Origin: Muscardinus avellanarius
Lineage: Eukaryota > Chordata > Mammalia > Rodentia > Gliridae
Direction of reading: 5' to 3'
DNA length: 64,000 nucleotides
Assembly: GCA_963383645.1 (NCBI GenBank)
Contig: OY726561.1
Coordinates: 139,271,965-139,335,964 of the forward strand
The translations under genes were made by a program, and so were the position numbers. The notes under the pieces are model-generated. The model did no database searches. It was given only the letters and a program-made list of their open reading frames with translations, and was not told where the DNA came from. Below, piece by piece: positions 10,808 to 21,705 of the stretch; the first letter of the stretch is position 1; every line of letters starts with the position of its first letter.

Positions 10808-10991
10808 TGGGGAGTGCTGGGGGTGGAACCCAGAGGCTTTCTAACTTCAGGCTATACTCCCAGACCTATTTTATACTTTATTTGGAAACAGGGTCTCACT
10901 AAGTAGCTGAGGCTGGCTTCAAACCTGTGCGATACTCCTATCTCAGCCTCCTAAGCGCGGGGATTACAAGCTTGTGCCACCACGCCCAGCG
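10808..10991 (-). mobile_element. B1-dID SINE
   Basis: Minus-strand SINE, from GTGCTGGGGGTGGAACCC to CCACCACGCCCAGC. Confidence 0.85.
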
Positions 10992-11356
10992 ATTTCCCAG
11001 TCTTATGAATTACCTTTCCACTGACTAACCTGTATTTTTTAATAAACATCCCCCAAAAGAAAAATGTCTTGCTTAGGTTTCTAAAATGTCTCTTTGCCAA
11101 AACCTCACGAGGCCCATTATTTTACATGGAAAAAAATGACATTGGTCCATAGCTACCCCGCAGCCTGATTCACTGCGACTGATCCGAGCGTGTGAGTGTG
11201 TGACCTAGACCATCAGAGCAAGCCCAACCAAGCAGCGCTTGAGCGTTTGCTAGCCCTTTGAGAAGGAGAAGTCCTCTTGCTGCCGACATTGCTGAGACGG
11301 TGGGATAGAAGATGACAGCTTTTGGAGTCATCCTGCCTTCTCAAAATCAAAAGCAA

Positions 11357-11577
11357 GAACCGGGCATGGTGGCGCACGCTTGTAATCCCAGCTTTCGGGA
11401 GGCAGAGAGCGAGGATCACGGTTCATGGATAGGCTCAGCTACTTAGCGAGGCCCTTCGCAACTCAGGGAGACCCTGTTTCACAAAATAAAAAGGCTAAAA
11501 AATTAGGCCTGGGGGTGTAGCTCGAAGGTACAATACCCCTGGGTTCCAACAACAGTATCTCACACACACACACACAT
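11357..11577 (+). mobile_element. B1-dID SINE with (CA) tail
   Basis: Plus-strand SINE beginning AACCGGGCATGGTGGCGC; its tail ends in a short (CA)n. Confidence 0.85.
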
Positions 11578-11579
11578 CT

Positions 11580-12244
11580 TTTTTTACTTTGTTCTATTTT
11601 ATTTACATACACTTTGTGTTTTTTCCTTTTTGAATTGGATAATTAATCCACTGATTTCTCCTCTTTATTATTTCATGTTGAAATCTCTTTGAGGACATTT
11701 ATATTCCTGAGTGCAGCCCTGGCTTTGGTACGCAAGCATTTTTATTCTTATTGTAGGCCAGGTATCCTTCAATTATTTTAAATTTCTCAAGTAGCTGGAG
11801 ACTTTCAGTTTTGATTTGCTTACTGATGTTTTAATTTTTCAGCATGAGCATAGCCCTGGCTTTTATTAATAATATAATAATACTTTGGGCTTTCATGCAC
11901 TGTGGTTAGAGTAGGCTCTGTAATATTTCTCTATTTTGGAATAGACTGAGGTTACCCTTGTGACCTAATACATATCATGCCCGGTTTTTTAAATGTTTAA
12001 TGGGTACTTGAAAAGAAAATGTGTTTTCTCTGATGATAAAATAGAGTTTGTTATTAGTTTGTTCATTTCTGCATGCCCAATCCCTCGAGGACTGATATGA
12101 ACGCATCTGTATTTCCTCTTCAACTTATGATCATATATTCTCCTTTATTTCCTGGAGCTTTCGCTCTATGTATTTCTGCACTGTGCCTGTTACTTCCTAA
12201 GGTTTATGGCAGTTACATCTTCACCGTGGGACATATTCATCAAT
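11580..12244 (-). mobile_element. Old L1 remnant
   Basis: Sequence such as TGGGTACTTGAAAAGAAAAT and CACTGTGGTTAGAGTAGGCT matches reversed L1 ORF2. Diverged, with approximate limits. Confidence 0.5.
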
Positions 12245-12400
12245 TGTTTACTGTTATGATCTGACTTTCGGTCCTGGTTTGCACAGCCACTAGATGGTAC
12301 GCTCCCTCAGAGAAGTACATCTATTTTGGTTCACTGTTGTATCCTCTCTCTCTACTGGTGCCTGGTCAACAATTAGCACTCAATAAATCTTGGTTGAAAA
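12245..12400 (+). mobile_element. L2 3' end
   Basis: TGGTGCCTGGTCAACAATTA then CACTCAATAAATCTTGGTTG is the characteristic L2 terminus. Confidence 0.7.
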
Positions 12401-12446
12401 AATATTAAAAAAAAAAGGAAAAGAATGTAGGTTTTAAAAAAAAAAA

Positions 12447-12640
12447 GCCAGGCATGGTGGCGCATGCCTGTAATCCCTTTACTTGGGAGGCTAAGACAGG
12501 AGAATCACAGTTTCAAAGCCAGCCTCAGCAGGAGAGGCTCTCAGAAACCTAGCAAGACCTTGTTTCCAAATAAGAAATAAAATTGGGCTGAGGGTGTAGC
12601 TCAGAAGGAGAATGCTTCTGGGTTCAACTCCTAATAGCAC
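12447..12640 (+). mobile_element. B1-dID SINE
   Basis: Plus-strand SINE (GCCAGGCATGGTGGCGCATG ...), followed by (CA)n at 12645-12679. Confidence 0.85.
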
Positions 12641-12645
12641 ACACA

Positions 12646-12680
<35 letters not shown>

Positions 12681-12887
12681 CATGCACTCTGCCTCATTCA
12701 ACATGCTTCTCTATTGACCTTACCATTTATCTGATATAATTTAATCCCTGCTATCTCTTCTAGAGAATATTTGAATTTCAATGATCAAATCTCTTTTGTT
12801 ATAAATATATGTCTCTTGGAGACAGCACAGAAGTGGGTTCATTTTTTTATTCAGTCTGTCTATTTGTTTGGTTTTTGTATTTTTTTT

Positions 12888-13078
12888 GGGGGGGTACCAG
12901 CAATTGAACCCAGTACCATTGTACCTTCCAGCTACTCCACACCCCAGCCCTTTTTATTTTTATTTTTTTTCCTTTGAAACAGGGTCTAAATTGCTGAGGC
13001 CGGCTTTGAACATGGGATCCTCCTGTCTCAGACTCCCAAGTACTAGGATGACAGAAACCTGCCACCACATCTGGTCAT
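12888..13078 (-). mobile_element. B1-dID SINE
   Basis: Minus-strand SINE, GGTACCAGCAATTGAACCC to CCACCACATCTGGTC; diverged. Confidence 0.8.
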
Positions 13079-13515
13079 TTTTCTTTAAGAGAGGGATGTA
13101 AACAATTGCTATTTTCTGTTATAGAATATAGGTTTGAGTTTACTTCTGTCACTTCAATTTTGTGTATCATAATTTAGTTGTTTGGACTTCCTCTTTTGTG
13201 TATCATAGTTTATTACTGTTCTGGCTTTATCATCTGTTTTGTCTTTCTACTTTCTGTCATTTATTTAGAAGATTGTAGAAACATATGTATCAGGTTTTTA
13301 CTTAGAGTAAACTAAGTAAATTTATAAATAAAATATTTTAACATATTTCCAAGTTTATTGATTTTTAAAATGAAAAATATATAACCTCTTACCTATGAAA
13401 ATAAAAACTACTCTGCTCCCATCTCCTTCCTCTTCATTCTTTGGTCGTACTTCATAGATGCAAGAGGAGTTTTCAAGCTATTATCATAAAATTATCTTCC
13501 AAATTTTAGGGTTTG
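13079..13515. other. AT-rich non-coding stretch
   Basis: No gene or clear repeat seen. Confidence 0.4.
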
Positions 13516-13516
13516 A

Positions 13517-13725
13517 GCCAGGCTTGGTGGTGCATGCCTGTAATCCCAGTACTTGGGAGACTGAGAAAGGAGGACCACAGGTTCAAGAACAAGTACATAC
13601 AGCCTTAGCAAGTAATGAGACTTTTAGCCACCTAGCAACCCTGTTTCAAAACAAATAAATAAAATAGAGCTGGGGGTGTAGCTTAAAGATAGAAGGCCCT
13701 TGATTCAAACTCAAGTACCTCAAAA
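13517..13725 (+). mobile_element. B1-dID SINE
   Basis: Plus-strand SINE (GAGCCAGGCTTGGTGGTGC ...), right half degraded. Confidence 0.8.
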
Positions 13726-13997
13726 AATAGGGGTTTTTATATTATAGTTTTTCTTTAAAAAAAAAGCGTTGTGAACAAAATACCAAAGCCATTTCCATCT
13801 TCAAGTTAAAATAGAATTAAAGCATACTACAAATCTGAATTAATTCTAGATTTTTACATTTTGACTCCTTTTATTCCATTTAATGTAATTCAGATTATCA
13901 CTGTCCAGAAGAAACATAATGCAAACTATATAAGTAATTTCAATTTGTTAAAGCTACATTAACAGAAGTAAAAAGAAATGGGTGTTTTCTTTTTTTT

Positions 13998-14182
13998 GTT
14001 TGAAACAGGGTCTGGTTAAGTTGCAGGGGCTATCCTTGAGCCTGGGATCCTTCTGTTTCAGCTTCTCAAGAATTGGGATTACAGGTGTGCACCACAACAG
14101 CGCCCAGCTAATTTTGTGGGAGGAGGGGTACTGGGGATGGACCCCAAGGACGCTCTACCACTAAACTACATCCCCAGCCCAC
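13998..14182 (-). mobile_element. SINE pieces
   Basis: Left half (13998-14110) and a right half (14128-14180, GTACTGGGGATGGACCCC to CCCAGCCC), both minus. The order shows two separate fragments rather than one intact SINE. Confidence 0.75.
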
Positions 14183-14245
14183 CCACCTTTTTTTTAATCT
14201 TTCAAAATAATCAATTTTAAAATAATAATAATAATCAAATTTTTT

Positions 14246-14405
14246 GTGGTACTGGGGTTCCTGGAAGCCCTTCTACCTCCGGGCTACACTCCCAGACCTA
14301 TTTTAACATTTTTATTTGGAAACAGGGTCTCCTAAGCCAGCGCGCGCGGCTGGCTTTGAACCTGCGCGATCCTCCTGTCTCTGCCTCCCAAGCGCGGGGA
14401 TTACA
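14246..14405 (-). mobile_element. 5'-truncated B1-dID SINE
   Basis: Minus-strand SINE of the young CGCGCG-bearing subtype, truncated after GGGGATTACA. It is flanked by AATAATAATCAA on both sides, a likely target-site duplication. Confidence 0.8.
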
Positions 14406-14418
14406 ATAATAATCAATT

Positions 14419-14735
14419 TTATTTTATGATTTGTAAGAGATAGAAATGTATTAAGAACCATTTCAGGGCAGGGGCACTTTCCCAGTGAAACGTCCCTGAG
14501 GTCTCCCCCAGGCGGGAGCGGAGGGCCTCCCATCTCGGAGGCTCCAGGAGGCCTCCTGACGGCGATCCCGAATGCAAGTCCCTCCTGCAGCTGTCCCCGG
14601 CCACGCTGGGCTGGGCCACGTCGGGGTCCAGGGAGCTGGTATTGTCCTCGCAGCTGTCAGCTTGCACTGGAGACACTGATGTGAAATCATCCTCGGCGCC
14701 TCTGCTCCCCTTTCACTGGCGGGTTCCTACAGCTG
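14419..14735 (-). other. Coding-like segment with poly(A) signal, unidentified
   Basis: On the minus strand an open frame of about 85 residues runs through DSCEDNTSSLDPDV and SGGLLEPPRWEALRSRLGE, ending about 40 bases before an AATAAA. Composition (Ser/Asp/Pro-rich, GC-rich) is more coding-like than the surroundings. I do not recognise the product. It could be the 3' part of a processed retrocopy or an unannotated small gene; chance is also possible. GC boxes lie about 150 bases upstream. Confidence 0.35.
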
Positions 14736-14742
14736 CGACACG

Positions 14743-14748
14743 TGCGCG

Positions 14749-14793
<45 letters not shown>
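14743..14793. repeat. (GC)n(CA)n microsatellite
   Basis: GTGCGCGCGCGCGCGC followed by about 17 CA repeats. Confidence 0.95.
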
Positions 14794-14795
<2 letters not shown>

Positions 14796-14865
14796 TAAAG
14801 AAACGAAGAGGAAGATGGGAGCTGGTTATCAGCTGGGGCACCCGGGGAGAACTGGAAACATCGTC

Positions 14866-14935
14866 CCTGGCCCCGCCCCCCAGGGCCCCGCCCAGCAACC
14901 AGGCCCCGCCCACACCATGGCGGCCTTGTCTACTG
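14866..14935 (+). promoter_or_regulatory. GC-box promoter-like patch with Kozak ATG
   Basis: Three CCCCGCCC GC boxes (14871, 14886, 14904) lie just before CACACCATGGCGGCC, which is a strong Kozak ATG at 14917 and also a YY1-type motif. Only 22 codons follow before TAG. About 220 bases downstream there is a good splice donor (CAG then GTAAGA at 15141). This looks like a CpG-type promoter or a relic of one. It could also serve the minus-strand coding-like segment at 14419-14735. Confidence 0.4.
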
Positions 14936-14949
14936 CGGGAGGTCTGGGG

Positions 14950-16020
14950 AATGGTCTGACTTCAAAGCCTAACACCTAGTAACACACGTGCACATGATGC
15001 AAAAATTTACCAAGTGAATTATTCCATGCTAAGGGAAGACTTGAGACGCCCCCTGGGGCCACTGAAAGATGAGAAGCTGACCACGTCTTGAGTTGCCAAA
15101 TGGCCCCAAGGAATGGCCCGGAGGAGGAGATTTCAAACAGGTAAGAGGAGCCAGGGCAGTATCACAGAGCAAAGCCGGGCCAGGGCCACACCGGCCACTA
15201 GCCGGCCCATTTGTACCTCTGATCCGGACTTTGCCCAGGGCCTCTTCCTGTTCCTGTGCACCTCGAGCTGAGATCTTAGGAGGCTGGCTGGGGCGTCTTC
15301 AAAGCAAACTGCAACACCCAGGGAAGGATACATCCCGAGAGAAGACGCCCTCCTAGAGGGCTCTGCTTCAGTGGTTCAAGAAAATCACTGGAAATCAAAG
15401 GGGAAAATGCTTCCAAACCCCTTTTGGAAGGGGATTTGAACTTGGAGCCAAAGTTCATCATGAAATGCCATGAAAACATTTGCCGTCAACCTTACACTTC
15501 ACTGTAGGACTGTACTGAGCATCTGCTGATGGAAAACTTCTAAACAAGCTGTATCTGCAGCTCCGAATCAACATATTTATAGTGGAGAACTATCTTCACA
15601 GGCCTGTGCCATTCCGAGGAACAGCTCCCAATTTTACTGACATCCAAAGATGTTTTCAAACAAAACAGCAATTAGCTCTTGCAATCTATGAACTAGCCTT
15701 TTATCCCCAGATATTTAAATGTAAAATATACATAGATAATGCATGATTATTGTACTGACTTCTCTATGCTCTGGTATAATAATAACGAGTCAGTGTCATA
15801 GCCTGTGACGAGTAAGGGGCTCTGAGGAAATACTTAGGAGTAATTCTGGCAAAGACAGATTATAGAACGTATCAAAACTCTACATCCTTTATCTACCCAA
15901 TGACAAGAGAGGAAAACTGAGAAATATCTGTAAAGAAATCTGAACCAGAGTTTCAGAGTAAGTCAGTAGTGGAATTTAGACTTAATATTTAAGTTAAGCT
16001 ACCAAAGAGGAAGATAAACT
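14950..16020. other. Unique non-coding stretch
   Basis: No gene recognised apart from a possible donor at 15141. The sequence becomes AT-rich after 15480. Confidence 0.4.
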
Positions 16021-16240
16021 GAGTATATGGTGCCCACCTGTCATCCCAGTACCTGGAAGGCTGAGACAGGAGGATCGCACGTCCCATGACCAGCCTCAGC
16101 AACCTAGTGAGACTCTCAGAAACCTAGCGAGACCCTGTTTCAAAACAAAAGAGGTAAAAAGGGCTAAGAGTAGAAGGTTAGAAGAAAGGAAGTAGAAAAT
16201 CCCTGAGTTCAATCCACAGTACAATAAATAAATAAATAAG
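16021..16240 (+). mobile_element. B1-dID SINE, diverged
   Basis: Plus-strand SINE lacking its first bases; ends in (AATA)n. Confidence 0.75.
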
Positions 16241-16526
16241 AAAAATAACAAGAATGCAACTGGCAACCATCATCCATCAAATATTTCATGAGTCAAGGTC
16301 TCGGCAGTGATGACGAAGGAGCCTGCCCCGCTGAAGAAATGACTTAGAACCTTAAGAATTGTCTCTTCTACACTAGCTCATAGGGAATCTCAGGATCCCA
16401 CTTATTCTACTTACAAATTGTAGCTCCCTAAGACTCAAAGACAACCATTAAAACATAGATCTTGCCATCATAAATTTTTCCTGAGGATTTTGTTTTCAGA
16501 ATTCATAAAGCAAATCTATCTGTTGC

Positions 16527-16663
16527 CACTGGGCGTGGCAACGCACGCTTGTCATCCCAGCATTCGGGAGGCTGAGACGGGAGGATCGCGGTTCACGGAC
16601 AGCCTCAGCTACTCAGCGAGGCCCTTTGCAATTCAGTGAGAACCTGTTTCAAAATAAGAATAA
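16527..16663 (+). mobile_element. SINE left half
   Basis: GCCACTGGGCGTGGCAACGC through GAACCTGTTTCAAAATAAG; the right half is replaced by GC-rich repeat sequence. Confidence 0.8.
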
Positions 16664-16664
16664 G

Positions 16665-16904
16665 GGGCCCAGTACCCTGGAACCCGGACGGGGGTCAGGC
16701 GGGGCACGCCAGCCGGGGCCCGGGTCACAGGACTCTGGGCCCTGGGCCGAACTGCGCATAGCACACCAGACCCCTGGAGACACCGGGCCCAGTACCCTGG
16801 GTTCCAGGCGGGGGTCGCGCGGGGCACGCCAGCCGGGCTCGGGTCACAGGACCCTGGGCCCCAGGCGGAGTAGTGCGGAGCACCCTGGACCCATGGGGAA
16901 ACCA
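16665..16904 (+). repeat. 120-bp GC-rich tandem repeat, two copies
   Basis: GGGCCCAGTACCCTGG begins at 16665 and again at 16785, exactly 120 bases apart. Both units continue through GGGGCACGCCAGCCGGG and GGGTCACAGGA. Confidence 0.9.
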
Positions 16905-17483
16905 ACCAGGTTACAGTGCTACTGAGTGAGTGCCTGATCCCACTACCTCCTCAAACCACATATACTGTCTTCTCTTATTAAAAAAAAAAAAAAAAAGGAA
17001 AAGAAAAAGAAAAATATCAGAGAAGAGTTAAGAAAGCCGTTGCGGATGCCAGGACACTGGAGATGCAGACAAAACTTATCTAAATGCACTGGAACTTATG
17101 GAAAAATTCCCCGTGAAGGAGGACTGCTGTTTCTCTATATTAAGAATCTTGGACATCACCTGTAAGGAGAGAGTTTAGCGGAGACCAAGGAGAAAAGCGG
17201 TGTTGAAAGAGGTCAAGGTCTCTGCGATGGCGGTGGAGACTTGGATTCAGGAGAAGCAGAAACCGGATCCTACCAACCTTATTTTTTTGGAGAAATTACA
17301 CCAAATGTCGAATGCTACCGTCACACATGCTTAGGAACACTGGACAACATTCAGAGTGGAAAAAGAGCCTGGGAAGGATTTGAAATGGTAGAGGCAGTGG
17401 CAATGGCAGTGGCCAGCACTCAGGGGAGGCAGAGATCTGATACATTACACCTGGAACCTTTGAAATAATAACCCCAGAGACAG

Positions 17484-18930
17484 TGATCGGAGCCTGCTGA
17501 GGGGTTAGGCGGGTGCCAGGGCCAATGGCCTACATCGGAGCTTGCCGTGAGGCAAGGCCACTACTGAGGCCTCTGAGGCCGGGATTGGAGCCTGCCGAGG
17601 GGTTAGAAAGATGCTGGGGCCAGCGAGGCCGGCATCGGAGCCTGCCGTGAGGCAAGGCTGGTGCTGGGGCCTCCAAGGCCAGGATCAGAGCCTGCTGAGG
17701 GGTTAGGCCAGTGCTGGGGGCAGCAAGGCCGGCATCAGAGCCTGCCGTGAGGCAAGGCCGGTTCTGGGGCCTCCGAGGCCGGGCTCGGAGCCTGCCAAGG
17801 GGTTAGGCCAGTGCTGGGGCCAGCGAGGCCGGCATCAGAGCCTGCCGTGAGGCAAGGCCGGTTCTGGGGCCAGCGAGGCCGGGATCGGAGCCTGACGTGA
17901 GGCAAGGCCGGTACTGGGGTTCTCCGAGGCCAGGATAAGAGCCTGCTGAGGGGTTAGGCTGGTGCTGGGGCCAGCGAGGCCAGCATCGGAGCCTGCCATG
18001 AGGCAAGGCCAGTGCTGGGGCCTCCAAGGCCGGGATCGTAGCCTGCCAAGGGGTTAGGCCAGTGCTGGGGCCAGCGAGGCCAGCTTCGGAGCCTGCTGTG
18101 AGGCAAGGCAGGTACTGGGGCCTCCGAGGCCAGGATAAGAGCCTGCCGAGGGGTTAGGCCGGTGCTGGGGCCAGCGAGGCCGGCACCGGAGCCTGCCGTG
18201 AGGCAAGGCCGGTACTGGGGCCTCCGAAGCCGGGATTGGAGCCTGCCGAGGGGTTAGGCTGGTTCTGGGGCCAGCGAGGCTGGCATCTGAGCCTGCTGTG
18301 AGGCAAGGTCGGTGCTGGGGCCTCCGAGGCCAGGATCGGAGCCTTCCAAGGGGTTAGGCTGGTGCTGGGGCCAGCGAGGCCGGCATCGGAGCCTGCTGTG
18401 AGGCAAGGCCGGTGCTGGGGCCAGCGAGGCCGGGATCGGAGCCTGACGTGAGGCAAGGCCATTACTGGGGTTCTCCGAGGCCAGGATAAGAGCCTGCCGA
18501 GGGGTTAGGCCGGTGCTGGGGCTAGCGAGGCCGGCATCAGATCCTGCTGTGAGGCAAGGCCAGTGCTGGGGCCTCCAACGCTGGGATCAGAGCCTGCCGA
18601 GGGGTTAGGCCGGTGCTGGGGCCAGCGAGGCCGGTATTGGAGCCTGCCATGAGGTAAGGCCAGTGCTGGGGCCTCCAAGGCCGGGATTGGAATCCTGCCA
18701 AGGGGTTAGGCTGGTGCTGGGGCCAATGGCCAGCATCAGAGCCTGCCGTGAGACCAGGCCACTACTGCAGCCTCCGAGGTCATGATCGAAGCCAGCTGAG
18801 TGGTTAGGCTGGTGTGGGGGCCAGCGAGACCAGAACTGGGACCGCCCATGAGGCAAGGCCGCTGCTTGAGCCAGTAAGGTCTGGATCAGTCCAAGTAGCC
18901 AGGCCACTACTGGGGCCATCAAGAGTGGGA
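17484..18930 (+). repeat. Minisatellite of alternating 50-bp units
   Basis: About 29 units of 50 bp. Two subtypes alternate: one has GCCGAGGGGTTAGGCCGG ... CCAGCGAGG, the other has GCCGTGAGGCAAGGCCGG ... CCTCCGAGG. The higher-order period is therefore about 100 bp. The array is CpG-rich and point-diverged. Open frames across it (for example on the minus strand at 18154-18462) follow from the repeat and are not genes. Confidence 0.95.
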
Positions 18931-19130
18931 TCAGTATTTGCAACGCAGAATGCACAGAGAAATATCGCAGAAAAATATAAATCAGATGCTTCCCCTAATC
19001 AGCAATAACTAGGAGGAAAGGGGCAACAGGAATAGGTCGAGCTATAGAAAGGGCCCTATAGTGAAGCAACTAATGTGACCAATCAGAGGGTATAGAATAG
19101 TGGAAGACGGAGCCTCTTTAAAATGCAGGA
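18931..19130. other. Non-repetitive segment between minisatellite and SINEs
   Basis: No gene; possibly the body of the composite element. Confidence 0.35.
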
Positions 19131-19135
19131 AGTAG

Positions 19136-19318
19136 CCGGGCGTGGTGGCGCACGCTTGAAATCCCCGCGCTTGAGAGGCAGAGACAGGAGGATCGCGCAG
19201 GTTCGAAGCCAGCCGCGCGCGCTGGCTTAGGAGACCCTGTTTCCAAACAAAAATGTAAAAGTAGGTCTGGGAGTGTAGCCCGGATGTAGAAGGGCTTCCA
19301 GGAACCCCAGTACCAAAA
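19136..19318 (+). mobile_element. B1-dID SINE (young subtype)
   Basis: Plus-strand SINE with CGCGCGCGCTGGC centre and 22-A tail; target site ATGCAGGAAGTA upstream. Confidence 0.9.
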
Positions 19319-19369
19319 AAAAAAAAAAAAAAAAAAAAAACAACAACAAAAAAAAAACGCAGGAGGTAA

Positions 19370-19545
19370 AGTCAGGCATGGTGGCGCACGCTTGTAATCC
19401 CCGCGCTTGGGAGGTGGAAACAGGAGGATCGCGCAGGTTCGAAGCCAGCCACGCTGGCGTAAGAGACCCTGTTTCAAAAATATAAAATAGGTCTGGGAGT
19501 GTAGCCCGGAAGAAGAAGGGCTTCCAGGAACCCCAGTACCACCAA
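19370..19545 (+). mobile_element. B1-dID SINE (young subtype)
   Basis: Second SINE flanked by CGCAGGAGGTA on both sides. This is the same target site as the SINE just upstream. Confidence 0.9.
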
Positions 19546-19589
19546 AATAAATAAATAAATAAATATAAATAAAAATAAAACGCAGGAGG

Positions 19590-19795
19590 TACATAAACAA
19601 ATGTATCAAAGTTAATCACCAAAGAAGCATGGGATCGAGGGAGGGGGAGGGAATGGGATGGGGGCTGGATGAGAGCTAATTGGATGATGTGTGCTTGTAT
19701 ATCCTCTCAAGTCTTGTACTCCAATGTGATTGATATATGACTACAATGCACCAATTTAAAAAATAAATTAATAAAAAAATAAAGAATAAAAAACA
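19590..19795 (+). mobile_element. L1 3' end
   Basis: G-rich 3'UTR block (GGGATCGAGGGAGGGGGAGG) then GACTACAATGCACCAATTTA and an A-rich tail, the L1 terminus also seen elsewhere in this window. Confidence 0.85.
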
Positions 19796-19853
19796 GGGCT
19801 GTGGGTGTAGCTCGGAGGTAGAATGCCCCTGGGTTCCATCCCCAGTACCACAC
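19796..19853 (+). mobile_element. dID SINE half
   Basis: GGGCTGTGGGTGTAGCTCGG to CCCCAGTACC. Confidence 0.8.
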
Positions 19854-20427
19854 ACAAAAAAAATCTATGTCTTGCAAATGACCCAACCTGGCACTCTGGG
19901 TTAATAACAACAGAAATTAACGTCATAGGAAGCAGCTGCAATGCAGAGCAGCTATCAAAACCCTGTGAAGCATCAAACACTACATTAAAGTACAAAGATC
20001 CTGGTTAAAGAAATAGCGCGCCTCCGGTCTGGAGACTGAGAGCGTGTAATTCCCTCCGCTCTGGGAAGAACCTTCTTTAGAGTCCTGTGCAGAGCAGCCT
20101 TGGGTGCTGTTTGGAGGAAATCTCACCGCTCACAGTTTATGGTAGGAAACAAAATCACAGACCATGAATGTTTCAAGGTTTTTGTCTTATGGGGCCAGGG
20201 TCTCTTGCCTTATGGCTCACCGCTTCTCTGCCCATCGATTACTGCTTACTTGGAGCCCCCGCATTGGAGTGAGGGGCCCCCGTGTTAGACGAAATGCCAC
20301 CTCGAGGGCTGCTTCTCAAACTCGAGATGCATCGAATCCTTGGGAGGATTCTTTAACCTCAAGTGTCTGATTCCCATCCACAGAGACGCTGGTCCAGCAG
20401 GTCTGCAGTGGCTGGTGCTCGTGAATT

Positions 20428-20434
20428 GGCGTGT

Positions 20435-20476
<42 letters not shown>

Positions 20477-20505
20477 ACGCACATGCGTGTGTGTGTGTGT
20501 GTGTG
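20428..20505. repeat. (TG)n microsatellite
   Basis: Interrupted TG repeat with a GCGCACGCACATGCG centre. Confidence 0.95.
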
Positions 20506-20682
20506 GTACTGGGGACTGACCCCTAGGGCACTCTACCGCTGAGCTACACCTCCAACCCTTTTTATTTCTTATGTTGAAACAGGGTCTCATTTAACTGCTG
20601 CAGCTGGCTTCACACATGCCATCTTCCTGTCTCCACCTTCCCAGTCCTGGGATTATAGACGCGCACCACAACACCTGGCTAT
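20505..20682 (-). mobile_element. B1-dID SINE
   Basis: Minus-strand SINE, GGTACTGGGGACTGACCCC to CACAACACCTGGC. Confidence 0.85.
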
Positions 20683-21495
20683 GTACGAATTTGCATTTCT
20701 ACCAGGTTTCCAGAGAGCGCCAGTTGCTGAGGGTCCGGACCACGCCTGCAACAGCATGGCTCCAAGGCCCTTCCCAGCTCAAAGAGTCCAGCTTTTCAGA
20801 ACTTTAGCCTCGAGCATTTGCACAATTCCTTTGAGCCTGGATTTTAGGGCACTTATCTGGGGCAAAAAATCTCAAGAGAGAGAGATTCACATTCACACCC
20901 AGACCTGACCTGGGTTTCCCTGTCCTCCCATCTCGGTGCCCAGGCTGCGCCCAACACTCGCCGAGATGCCCCAGGGTCTAGAGACACTTGGGACCCTGGA
21001 GACCGCCCCCAGCTCTCCAGAGGGGCTGCACCAAGCGCCGGGCCACAGTAGCCAAGGTCGTGGATGGAGCTCTGGGGAAGCCCGGCAGGCCCCAGCAAGC
21101 CGGCGTGCACTCCCGCACTCTGCAGTCGCCCCCGCGGCCTGCTGCTCTGCCCCGGGGCCTTTGAACTCTGCAGATCTCGAGGGTGTCTGCAGACTCCCAG
21201 CTCTTTCTTGGCTTTGTCCACACTGTGTAAGCCCCGGGTTTGGGGGAAGCAGGGGGCTGCCAAATGAACTTGAGAAAGCAGAGTTCTCAGAAAAGGAGGT
21301 CCATCTTCATCATAGCTGGGCTGAGGTCAAGGCTGCAATTTGAGCTGAGGACTCACCGTGTGGCTGCGAGGTTTACGGCCCCTCAGAGTCAGCCACAGGG
21401 AACCGGAGTAGACCCCCCGGTTGGGGCAGTACCCCAAGGGGAGCCGGTGGAAGAGGGACAGTAAGGGGCCAAAAGGCAGCGGTTTTTTGTTGTGT
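20683..21495. other. GC-rich unique stretch
   Basis: Open frames of up to 136 codons occur on both strands in GC-rich DNA. No domain, start context or splice pattern convinces me of a gene. Confidence 0.4.
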
Positions 21496-21497
21496 TT

Positions 21498-21705
21498 TGT
21501 GGTACTGGGTGTTAAACCCAGGGGCTTTCTAACTCTGAGCTACAGCCCTAATTTTTTTATTTTTTTAATTTGGAAACGGTTTTTATTCTGAAACAGTTGC
21601 CAAAGGTCTCACTATATGGCTGAGGCTGGGCTCAAATCTGTGATCCTCCTGTCTCAGCCTCCCAAGTCCTGGAATTATAGGTGTGTGTCACCAAACCCGA
21701 CAAAA
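21498..21705 (-). mobile_element. B1-dID SINE
   Basis: Minus-strand SINE, GTGGTACTGGGTGTTAAACC to TCACCAAACCCGAC; diverged. Confidence 0.8.

Larger units (their letters stand above)
16512..19875 (+). mobile_element. Candidate SINE-VNTR-L1 composite retroposon
   Basis: In order: a SINE left half (16527-16663), two 120-bp GC-rich units (16665-16904), an A-rich run, about 500 bases of unknown sequence, a 50-bp-unit minisatellite (17484-18930), about 190 unknown bases, two nested SINEs, an L1 3' tail with A-rich end, and a dID half with A tail. It is bounded by AAATCTATCTGTTGC (16512) and AAATCTATGTCTTGC (19861), which match at 13 of 15. The layout recalls the primate SVA element. That it moved as one unit is inference. 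Confidence 0.4.

Noticed and set aside
17803..18955. Open frames across the 50-bp minisatellite
   Set aside because: They come from the repeat period and lack stops only because of composition; no start context or homology.
19796..19853. tRNA-like sequence in the SINE right halves
   Set aside because: The ID-derived half keeps a degenerate A-box-like stretch but lacks a full cloverleaf; not tRNA genes.
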